DNA from: an uncultured Acidobacteriota bacterium
GTDB taxonomy: Bacteria > Acidobacteriota > Terriglobia > Terriglobales > Acidobacteriaceae
DNA: 7,266 nucleotides
Direction: 5' to 3'
NCBI GenBank assembly: GCA_903932385.1
Contig: CAIZGA010000650.1
Location: forward strand, 1 to 7,266
In this document: piece after piece, positions 1 to 5,628 of the stretch
Position numbering within the stretch: the first letter of the stretch is position 1
Layout of the letters: every line of letters begins with the position of its first letter
Notes under the pieces: model-generated
Databases searched by the model: none
The model's input: only the letters and a program-made list of their open reading frames with translations
What the model was told of the DNA's origin: nothing
Program-made: the position numbers and the translations under genes

Positions 1-561
1 AAGTTCAACCTCTGAAGGCACTAAATCTTTTAGCGGAAAAGTTGTCAGATAAGACCCAAGCAGTGCTTTTCCGGGGATACACACTTCACGGCAAACCAAC
101 CAGCTTGCAACCGCTGTGACAATATCTCGATTGTCAGGCGCAACATGCGGTGCAATTGTCAGCCTTATAGGAAAAACTACTTTATCTTCATAACCGAAAT
201 CTTCCAGTGGACCCAGTGCAAGCCGCTTTGGAATTGGAAATTGCATTGCGCCGGCAGTGACGCCGTTCGGCAATTTTTTCCAGGTAATACTCGGCGGCTG
301 GCCAGCATCCCCTGAATTTGACCAATAAACATGCCAGCCTTTTTCCATCTTAAATTCGAGTCCGGCATTAATTTCCAACCGGTTGTCCCAACCTGGTGGG
401 GGAACGATCAGCTCCACCGTCAGGTGGTCGGCTTTTACCGGGCCGGGCGTACCGTTGCCGTAGGTGTTCAATGCCGTGCCGGCTGCGCGTGCGGATGCCG
501 TGGAAAATGCCACAGCGCAAAACGCGGCGATTAGAAATTTCTTCAGGGATAATTTTTTCAT
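1..561 (-). CDS. DsbD/ScsB-type thiol-disulfide interchange protein, N-terminal part (runs off the left edge)
   Basis: The reading frame is open from ATG at 561 to base 1 (187 codons, no stop), so the C-terminus lies outside the window. Residues 1-26 form a Sec signal peptide: basic MKKLSLKK, a hydrophobic core, then an Ala-X-Ala cleavage region (ASARAA). The mature part resembles the periplasmic N-terminal domain of DsbD/ScsB proteins. It has GWHVYWSNSGDAGQPP (75-90), an F-P-I-P-KR strand (108-113), GYEDKVVFPI (123-132) and SWLVCREVCIPGKALL (153-168), with paired cysteines C157 and C161. That cysteine pair is the expected redox site that takes electrons from the membrane domain and passes them to periplasmic partners. 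The start overlaps the stop of the upstream gene as ATGA, with an AGGAG at 573-577 some 11 nt upstream, so translational coupling is likely. Whether a membrane core and C-terminal thioredoxin domain follow cannot be seen; a stand-alone domain protein is possible. Confidence 0.82.
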   Translation of the reverse strand, partial: MKKLSLKKFLIAAFCAVAFSTASARAAGTALNTYGNGTPGPVKADHLTVELIVPPPGWDNRLEINAGLEFKMEKGWHVYWSNSGDAGQPPSITWKKLPNGVTAGAMQFPIPKRLALGPLEDFGYEDKVVFPIRLTIAPHVAPDNRDIVTAVASWLVCREVCIPGKALLGSYLTTFPLKDLVPSEVEL

Positions 562-992
562 TTGCGGGTCAGCTCCTGCACGAGCTTTTGATGCTCCACC
601 AGTATGCATCGGTTCATCACTACCTGGATGCCTGCGGCCTCGGCCTGCGCTGCTGCCGCTTCATTCACAATACCAAGTTGCACCCACAGGCGGTCCCAAC
701 CGCCGCCGCTGTGGCGCAGCGCCATCATCTCATCCACAATGGCGGGAATAAATTTCGGTAGACGAAAAACATTCACGATGTCGGGCGGCGCGGGCAACTC
801 ACTCAAGCTGGCGTAGCATCTTTCGCCCAGCACTTCTGTCACCGAGGGATTCACCGGCAGGATGCGATAGCCCGCCTGCTGCATGTAGCGCGAGACATAG
901 TGGCTCGGCTTCCGTGCGTCTTCGCTGATGCCGACGACGGCAATGGTGCGCGCGTGTGCCAGCAAGTCGTGAATGAGTTGCGGTTCATTCAT
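558..992 (-). CDS. CoA-binding Rossmann-fold protein (YccU-like, CoA_binding_2 family)
   Basis: This 144-residue cytoplasmic protein has the usual length and layout of the small single-domain CoA-binding proteins. It opens with an amphipathic helix, then TIAVVGISEDARKPSHYVSR (16-35), the nucleotide-binding loop. GYRILPVNP (41-49) follows, then a DIVNVFR strand (71-77), LWVQLGIVNEAAA (102-114) and AAGIQVVMNRCILVEH (119-134). The usual family motif near the end is V-M-D-R-C-I; here the Asp is Asn (N127). A short RHSGGGWDR segment (93-101) precedes the LWVQLGI strand. It begins 9 nt after prfB stops and overlaps the next gene by 4 nt, so it is the middle gene of a prfB operon. No strong Shine-Dalgarno is visible at its start (only TAGG within the prfB stop), which also points to coupling. 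The biological role of the family is poorly known; CoA binding is inferred from the fold. Confidence 0.9.
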   Translation of the reverse strand: MNEPQLIHDLLAHARTIAVVGISEDARKPSHYVSRYMQQAGYRILPVNPSVTEVLGERCYASLSELPAPPDIVNVFRLPKFIPAIVDEMMALRHSGGGWDRLWVQLGIVNEAAAAQAEAAGIQVVMNRCILVEHQKLVQELTRK

Positions 993-1001
993 AGTGAGTG
1001 C

Positions 1002-2133
1002 CTAAACATCATCGTCTTCGGCCAGCGGGCTTTGCAATGCGCCCTCTCGCCGCGCCTTCAGGTAGCCGCGAATAAACGGCTCCAAATCGCCGTCAATCAC
1101 GCGGTCCACATCGCCCACTTCCACTCGGGTGCGCAGGTCCTTGGCCATGCGGTACGGCTGCAACACGTAGCTGCGAATCTGCGAACCGAAATTGATTTCA
1201 AGTTTGGAGTCTTCCAGCTTCTTGGTGACGGCGCGTTTTTTCTCCAACTCAAATTCATAGATGCGCGAACGCAGCATCTTCATCGCTTTGTCTTTGTTCT
1301 TATGCTGCGAGCGTTCGTTCTGGCAGGCAGCAACAATGCCCGTGGGTATGTGCGTGATGCGCACGGCGGAGTCTGTCGTGTTGACGTGCTGTCCGCCTTT
1401 GCCGCCGCTGCGATAGGTGTCGATGCGCAGTTCGTCCGGCTTGATGTCGACAACAATGGAGTCGTCAATTTCCGGCGAGACATATACGCTGGCAAACGAA
1501 GTGTGGCGTCGCTTTGCCTGATCAAACGGTGAGATGCGCACCAGCCGATGCACGCCGGTTTCGCCGGAGAGCAGACCAAAGGCGTATTCGCCGGTGATGG
1601 TGAACGTTGCTGATTTGATGCCGGCCTCTTCGCCATCCTGCAGTTCGTTGATTTCTGTTTTGAATCCCTGCCGCTCGGCCCAGCGCAGATACATGCGCAT
1701 CAGCATCTCGGCCCAGTCCTGCGATTCGGTTCCACCTGCGCCCGGGTGCACGCTGACGATGGCGTTCAGCGCATCGGTATCGCCGGAGAGCATGGTTTTC
1801 AGGTCCATCTTCTCTGCCAGCACGGTCAGTTCGTTGATGGCGGTACCGAGTTCCGCCTCAACATTTTCACCTTCACGAGCCAGATCAAAATAGGCGTCGA
1901 TGTCTTCGGTGCGACGCGCAAGGTCAGCGTCGTCAGCCAGCGCAGATTCCAACCGCTTGCGCTCGCGCATCAACGGCTGCGAACGCGCGGGGTCGGACCA
2001 CAACGCGGGGTCGGCAACTTTCACTTCAATGTCAGCTAGTTCTCGCTGCAGACGAGGTGCGTCAAAGATACTCCCGCAGGTCGCGCACTTTCTCGCGGAC
2101 CGGGGAGTATGCGAATTCCAGATCACTCAACAT
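1002..2133 (-). CDS. prfB: Peptide chain release factor 2, made by programmed +1 frameshift
   Basis: RF2 recognises UGA and UAA in the ribosomal A site and triggers peptide release. The gene is in two frames: 23 codons from ATG at 2133 to CTT at 2065, an in-frame TGA at 2064-2062, then the main frame from GAC at 2063 to the stop at 1002. Skipping T2064 gives a 376-residue product, close to the 365 of E. coli RF2. Numbered on the fused protein, the stop-codon-reading tripeptide SPF is at 201-203 and the catalytic GGQ at 246-248 (in RSGGKGGQHVN). The residue equivalent to E. coli position 246 is Ser. A start at 2126 would give an unrelated N-terminus (MIWNSH...) out of phase with RF2 and is wrong. 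An in-frame ATG at 2169 is an alternative start (12 more residues), but 2133 fits family length better. The gene ends in TAG, a codon read by RF1. The downstream gene follows after 9 nt. Confidence 0.96.
2061..2075 (-). promoter_or_regulatory. prfB programmed +1 frameshift site
   Basis: On the minus strand the site reads GGGAG-TAT-CTT-TGA-C. GGGAG (2075-2071) is the internal Shine-Dalgarno-like stimulator, three bases before the slippery CTT (2067-2065). TGA (2064-2062) is followed by C, the weak-termination context. This is the classic autoregulatory arrangement: when RF2 is scarce, termination at UGA is slow and tRNA-Leu slips +1 onto TTT, producing more RF2. In E. coli the equivalent is AGGGGG-TAT-CTT-TGA-C, so the spacing is identical and the SD-like element slightly weaker. 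Confidence 0.95.
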
Positions 2134-2140
2134 ATGTTTG

Positions 2141-2146
2141 ATTTTA
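2141..2146 (-). promoter_or_regulatory. Candidate -10 element for prfB
   Basis: TAAAAT on the minus strand matches TATAAT at five of six bases and ends 7 nt before the chosen prfB ATG (2133). No Shine-Dalgarno lies between them, so transcription from here would give a leaderless or nearly leaderless mRNA. No convincing -35 hexamer is seen at normal spacing. If the real promoter is further upstream, the ATG at 2169 becomes possible. Confidence 0.35.
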
Positions 2147-2193
2147 TGCGAGATTGGCCGCACCCGCATCAGCCATCCCACTGACAGGCACGA

Positions 2194-2199
2194 TAGAAT
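2194..2199 (+). promoter_or_regulatory. Candidate -10 element for the multicopper oxidase gene
   Basis: TAGAAT matches TATAAT at five of six bases and lies 9 nt before the oxidase ATG. There is no Shine-Dalgarno in the gap and no clear -35 hexamer. It sits in the 75-bp divergent spacer shared with prfB and would give a leaderless transcript. Confidence 0.35.
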
Positions 2200-2208
2200 T
2201 CATCAACG

Positions 2209-3582
2209 ATGAGCGTCACGCGTAGAGAGTTCGTGCATCTGGCTGGCCTGGCTGCTGCGGCGCAGGCATTACCGGTTGCCGCGCAAGCAGCTCCCGCCGA
2301 TTACACGCTGGAGATTGCGCCGTACACGTTGGAAGCTTCACCGAAGCATCGCGTGCAGACCGTGGCCTACAACGGCCAGGCACCCGGCCCATTGCTTCGA
2401 ATGCGCGAAGGCAAACCGGTTACGCTGGAGATTCGCAATCGCTCGAGTGATCCGGAACTGGTGCATTGCCACGGGCTCTATCTGCCTACAGCAGTCGACG
2501 GCGCGATGGAAGAAGGCACGCCGATGATTGCGCCGGGAGCAACGGTGCGTTACACCTTCACTCCGGAGCCCGCCGGTTTTCGCTGGTACCATACGCACAC
2601 TTTTGCGGGGAAAAATCTGCGCAAGGCGCAATACGGTGCGCAACATGGCTTCCTGATGATTGACGGTGCCGAACCGCTGGCAACTTTTGATCAGGAATTT
2701 TTTCTTGCCCTGCATGACTGGGCCGGCTACATGATGGCCTCCGACGATGGCGCAGTAATGCCGGTGTACGATTTTTCCACCATCAACGGAAAGATGCTGG
2801 GTCACGGCGAACCGCTGCGTGTGAAGGTCGGCCAGCGAGTGCTGCTGCATGTGCTCAACTCCAGCCCGACGGAGGTGCACTGGCTGGCGCTGCCCGGCCA
2901 CCGATTCAAAGTGTTGGCACTCGACGGCAACCCCGTGCCGGTGCAGGCCACGGTGGATGCGTTGCGGCTGGCGCCGGGGGAACGCATCTCTGCGCTGGTG
3001 GAGTTGAATGCGCCGGGCGTGTGGGTGCTGGGCGAGTTGCAGCCGAAGGTGCAAGCGGCGGGCATGGGCATGGTGGTGGAATATGCGGGTGCCACTGGAG
3101 GGCCGAAGTGGGTGCAGCCGAAGAATTACGAGTGGGACCACTCGCACTTTGCGCAGCCGTACGACTTCAAGCAGGCGCTTCGTGAAAATGATGTGGCCAT
3201 CGAAATTCCGCTGGAGTTTAATTCAAAATTTCGCGGACATGGCAGCCCCGAGCAGTGGACCATCAACGGCAAGAGTTACCCGAATACCGAAGAACCAGTG
3301 CTGCAGGCCGGACGCCGCTATCGTCTGGTAATGAAAAATCTCAGCAGCGATAATCATCCCATCCACCTGCATCGACATACGTTTGAAGTTGTTAGCATCG
3401 GCGATGAAAATTTAGGACGACACCTGATGAAAGATGTCTTGCTAATCCCCGCCAAGAGCACCAGCATGGTGGAGTTTGTCGCCAATCATCCTGACCCGGC
3501 ATCAGTCGGCCGCACGCTCTTCCACTGCCACCAGCAAGACCACATGGACAACGGCTTTATGATGTCGTTCCGCTACGCATAA
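2209..3582 (+). CDS. Tat-exported multicopper oxidase (laccase-like, three cupredoxin domains)
   Basis: This periplasmic blue copper oxidase couples one-electron oxidation of a substrate to reduction of O2 to water. The N-terminus carries a twin-arginine signal (TRREF, residues 4-8, then a hydrophobic stretch) with likely cleavage near AQAAP (25-29). All four copper motifs are intact: HCHG (86-89), YHTH (127-130), HPIHLH (383-388) and HCHQQDHMDNGF (439-450). By comparison with CueO, the type-1 ligands are H383, C440 and H445. Type 2 uses H86 and H386; type 3 uses H88, H128, H130, H388, H439 and H441. The axial type-1 position, ten residues after the Cys, is F450 rather than Met. No methionine-rich insert like that of CueO is present, so a cuprous-oxidase role is not indicated. 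At 457 residues it is a normal length for a compact three-domain enzyme. Substrate unknown. It is divergent from prfB and overlaps lnt tail-to-tail by 26 bp. Confidence 0.95.
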   Translation: MSVTRREFVHLAGLAAAAQALPVAAQAAPADYTLEIAPYTLEASPKHRVQTVAYNGQAPGPLLRMREGKPVTLEIRNRSSDPELVHCHGLYLPTAVDGAMEEGTPMIAPGATVRYTFTPEPAGFRWYHTHTFAGKNLRKAQYGAQHGFLMIDGAEPLATFDQEFFLALHDWAGYMMASDDGAVMPVYDFSTINGKMLGHGEPLRVKVGQRVLLHVLNSSPTEVHWLALPGHRFKVLALDGNPVPVQATVDALRLAPGERISALVELNAPGVWVLGELQPKVQAAGMGMVVEYAGATGGPKWVQPKNYEWDHSHFAQPYDFKQALRENDVAIEIPLEFNSKFRGHGSPEQWTINGKSYPNTEEPVLQAGRRYRLVMKNLSSDNHPIHLHRHTFEVVSIGDENLGRHLMKDVLLIPAKSTSMVEFVANHPDPASVGRTLFHCHQQDHMDNGFMMSFRYA

Positions 3583-5194
3583 TGGCGAACACGCCGCCAA
3601 TCAGCAGCATCAATCCAGCACCGATTGCGCAGCCGTACGCAAAAACATCACCGTGTCGTGTGTAGAAAGTAGTTCCCTGCTCGTAGCCAAAGCGGACTTC
3701 AATCGCTGTGCGAATGTGGCGCGGGGCGGACTCGCGAACGCGGCCTGCGGGGTCAATCGCTGCTGTGATGCCGGTGTCAGTGGAACGCAGCAGCCAGCGG
3801 TGGTTCTCAATTGCGCGCAGCCGCGCCAGGTTCAGATGTTCCCAAGGCGCACCGGAGTCGCCGTACCAGCCATCATCGGAAATCGTGACCAGCACATCAG
3901 CGCCCTCCTTGGCAAAGATGCGGACTTCATCGGCAAAGGCCGCTTCATAGCAGATGAACGTACCGTACTTGTGGCCGCCGGTGAGGAAGAGATTGCGTTC
4001 GCGGCCACGGTCGCTGTCGGTCAACTGCGCGGTCAGTGACTTCACAAAAAACAGCTGCTCGCGGAAGGGCACGTATTCGCCAAACGGCACCAGATGGATT
4101 TTGTCATAGCGGCCGACGAAATTGCCCTCGGGCGAAACGAAGCTGGCCGAGTTATAGACACGGTAGCCGCGCGGCAGGTCCGGCGCAGCATCCACGCCTA
4201 CGTCGCCGATAACCAGCGCTGCATTCGCATCGGTAGCAAGAGCGGAAAGCCAGTGGCGGAAATTTGTGTCGCTCGAAAAAAATGGCGCAGGCGACTCCGG
4301 CCAGACAATCAACGCCGGCGGTACGAGAGTGGCGGGAGCGGGTTGTGTCTGCGGCAGGCCGGGGATGCCGTGCAACACCGTGCTGGCCGGCGACTCGCTG
4401 AGTTGCGTGAACAGACCCATCATCTGGTCGAGCGTCATGGCCGGACGCGCGGCACCAACTTCCAGGTTTTCCTGCAGCAGCACGGCGCTGGCTGAGGCGT
4501 CGTCTGGCAGTGCAGCAAGATGGTAGGCCGGCCACGGCTGCACGGCCACGGCTATGGCTACGCCCGCCAAGGCCATACCCAACCGCGGCTTCCATCCTGA
4601 TTTAGAAAGTATCTGCGCCAGCAAACCATTGACCAGCACGATGAGGAACGACACGCCATAGACGCCGGTCCACGGCGGCAGATGCATCAGTAGAGGATTG
4701 TCGACCTGGCTCGCGCCCAATTGGTCCCACGGCACGCCAAGAATGTGCGCCCGGAAGACTTCCACGGCCACCCAGATCAACGCCGCCGCCAGCGGCATCA
4801 CCCAGACACTGCGGCGGCAGAGCCGGTCGGTCAGCATTAGCAGCACTAGAAACGCGGCGCAGTTGAAGCCCAGAATTCCCGCCAGCAGGATTTGTATCCC
4901 CGCACCGGCCAGCGGCGATGCCCCGCCATAGAGACTGAAAGTTGTGTAAACCCAGTAGCAGTGGATGGCCCACCAGAGGGTTCCATTCACCCATCCCAGC
5001 AGGGCGAACTGCCGCCAGTTCAAGGGTTTGCCGTCGGATGCCGTCAGGTGCAGGCACGCGAGCAGCGGTACCAGACAGATCCATGCAAAGGGGGTGCGCC
5101 AGAGTGGCAACGGCCCGGCAAAGGGGAACGGCAGCAATTGCAGCAGGGCCGATGAAATCCCCAGCAGCCATACTTTTCCCGGAATACCGCGCAT
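3557..5194 (-). CDS. lnt: Apolipoprotein N-acyltransferase
   Basis: Lnt transfers an acyl chain from a phospholipid to the amino group of the lipid-modified N-terminal Cys of lipoproteins, the last maturation step, in the inner membrane of diderm bacteria. The 545-residue protein has the family architecture: hydrophobic segments across about residues 8-225, a periplasmic nitrilase-like (CN hydrolase) domain about 235-500, and a final membrane helix about 518-538. The catalytic triad is visible: E300 in IVWPESPAPF, K365 in RYDKIHLVPFGEYVPF, and C415 in GTFICYEAAF. The conserved ISDDGWYGDSGAPWEHL segment (438-454) and LLRSTDTGITAAIDPAGRV (468-486) also match. ATG at 5194 is the first usable start after an upstream stretch without in-frame start codons; no Shine-Dalgarno precedes it. 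Its last 26 bp overlap the convergent oxidase gene, leaving no room for a separate terminator. Its presence implies a Gram-negative type envelope. Confidence 0.96.
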   Translation of the reverse strand: MRGIPGKVWLLGISSALLQLLPFPFAGPLPLWRTPFAWICLVPLLACLHLTASDGKPLNWRQFALLGWVNGTLWWAIHCYWVYTTFSLYGGASPLAGAGIQILLAGILGFNCAAFLVLLMLTDRLCRRSVWVMPLAAALIWVAVEVFRAHILGVPWDQLGASQVDNPLLMHLPPWTGVYGVSFLIVLVNGLLAQILSKSGWKPRLGMALAGVAIAVAVQPWPAYHLAALPDDASASAVLLQENLEVGAARPAMTLDQMMGLFTQLSESPASTVLHGIPGLPQTQPAPATLVPPALIVWPESPAPFFSSDTNFRHWLSALATDANAALVIGDVGVDAAPDLPRGYRVYNSASFVSPEGNFVGRYDKIHLVPFGEYVPFREQLFFVKSLTAQLTDSDRGRERNLFLTGGHKYGTFICYEAAFADEVRIFAKEGADVLVTISDDGWYGDSGAPWEHLNLARLRAIENHRWLLRSTDTGITAAIDPAGRVRESAPRHIRTAIEVRFGYEQGTTFYTRHGDVFAYGCAIGAGLMLLIGGVFAIMRSGTTS

Positions 5195-5201
5195 GGCGGC
5201 G

Positions 5202-5207
5202 AGTCTA
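5202..5207 (-). promoter_or_regulatory. Candidate -10 element for lnt
   Basis: TAGACT on the minus strand (four of six to TATAAT, fits TANNNT) ends 7 nt before the lnt ATG with no Shine-Dalgarno between them. The layout equals that of prfB. No clear -35 hexamer is visible. Weak on its own; supported by the same pattern at prfB and the oxidase gene. Confidence 0.3.
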
Positions 5208-5240
5208 TCACCGCGTTGGCATCGCCGCTCATGAAATGTC

Positions 5241-5292
5241 GTAAGGAATTTATCAACATCTCATGTACACTTGGTGCTGTTTGTAAGGAATT
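5241..5292. repeat. Pair of 10-bp direct repeats, 42 bp apart
   Basis: GTAAGGAATT occurs exactly at 5241-5250 and 5283-5292, start-to-start 42 bp, close to four turns of B-DNA. Both copies lie in the 146-bp region between divergent lnt and the 41-codon gene. The identity does not extend beyond the ten bases. This could be a paired operator for a regulator of either gene, or chance. No matching -35/-10 pair for the rightward transcript could be picked out around it. Confidence 0.4.
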
Positions 5293-5340
5293 CCCGCTGC
5301 AGGATCAATCAGGCGGGTTGAGGAAAGCCCAAGGGCACGT
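5293..5340 (+). promoter_or_regulatory. Leader and ribosome binding site of the 41-codon gene
   Basis: AAGGG at 5331-5335 stands 5 nt before ATG 5341 and is the clearest Shine-Dalgarno in the window. It is embedded in GCCCAAGGGC (5327-5336), a palindrome that could fold as GCC-CAAG-GGC and mask the site. Just upstream, CCCGC (5293-5297) can pair with GCGGG (5313-5317) around a loop. The two small hairpins suggest some control of translation, but both are short. Confidence 0.5.
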
Positions 5341-5466
5341 ATGACAGCATTAATTCTTCTGGCCGCTAAAATTCTTACCATCCTGTTTATGATCGGCATT
5401 GTCGGCTCATCCCTGGTGGTCATCATCAGTTTTATTGAGGATTTGAAGGAACTTTTCGGCGACTAG
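5341..5466 (+). CDS. 41-residue single-helix membrane protein, function unknown
   Basis: The frame from ATG 5341 to TAG 5464-5466 encodes 41 residues. Residues 4-32 are almost entirely hydrophobic, interrupted only by K10 and a small-residue V-G-S-S patch (21-24), and should form one membrane helix. The tail IEDLKELFGD (32-41) is charged and mainly acidic. Coding is supported by a well-placed Shine-Dalgarno 5 nt upstream and by protein-like composition with a clean helix-plus-tail layout. It lies 162 nt before an APC permease on the same strand. Small proteins of this helix-plus-acidic-tail kind are something I associate with acidobacterial genomes, but that is recall and not checked. It may be a small accessory subunit of the permease or an independent membrane peptide; neither is shown by sequence. 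Being so short it is easily missed by gene callers. Confidence 0.68.
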   Translation: MTALILLAAKILTILFMIGIVGSSLVVIISFIEDLKELFGD

Positions 5467-5628
5467 GCCTCTGCCGGTCGCGCCGATGCGCGTCCCGGTA
5501 CGATGCAACCCGTTGCAGCATCGGACGGGCGGCACAGCCAACACCCACCGGGTGTAGTCGCTCAACAACCATGCCATTCAGCACGAAACTGTAATCAGAC
5601 TCCGTACTCAGAAGATAACGATCGCTAC
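5467..5628 (+). other. Structured intergenic spacer upstream of the permease
   Basis: No convincing gene fits this 162-bp stretch. It holds several inverted repeats. CCGATGC (5483-5489) pairs with GCATCGG (5518-5524) and encloses the hairpin TGCAA-CCCG-TTGCA (5504-5517). A second copy of CGATGC (5501-5506) can pair with the same 3' arm, extended by CGTC (5491-5494) with GACG (5524-5527), so the two folds exclude each other. Further on there is a separate hairpin at 5541-5555. TGTAAT (5590-5595) is a possible -10 for the permease without a clear -35. It does not match any riboswitch class I can recall. Confidence 0.5.
5541..5555 (+). other. Perfect 6-bp hairpin without a T-run
   Basis: ACACCC-ACC-GGGTGT forms a stable six-pair stem with a three-base loop. 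What follows (AGTCGCTCAACAACC) has no run of T, so a standard intrinsic terminator for the 41-codon gene is unlikely. It may be part of the permease leader fold. Confidence 0.5.

Noticed and set aside
331..761. Overlapping plus-strand frames opposite the DsbD-like and CoA-binding genes
   Set aside because: They are shadows of two well-supported minus-strand genes and lack motifs.
900..1532. 210-codon plus-strand frame opposite prfB
   Set aside because: It is antisense to the catalytic half of RF2, and its translation shows no family features.
1002..2126. prfB as a simple 374-codon gene starting at 2126
   Set aside because: The first 21 residues do not fit RF2, whereas the frameshifted reading from 2133 gives a proper RF2 N-terminus.
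2338..3147. 269-codon open frame on the minus strand opposite the multicopper oxidase
   Set aside because: Composition is rich in His and Arg from reversed codons, there are no recognisable motifs, and it lies wholly within a strongly supported gene.
5311..5336. GAGGAAAG-CCC stretch resembling the conserved core of RNase P RNA (GAGGAAAGTCC)
   Set aside because: Only one short motif fits; the rest of the several-hundred-base RNase P fold is absent and a coding region starts at 5341.
5541..5555. Intrinsic terminator after the 41-codon gene
   Set aside because: The stem is good but no T-run follows.
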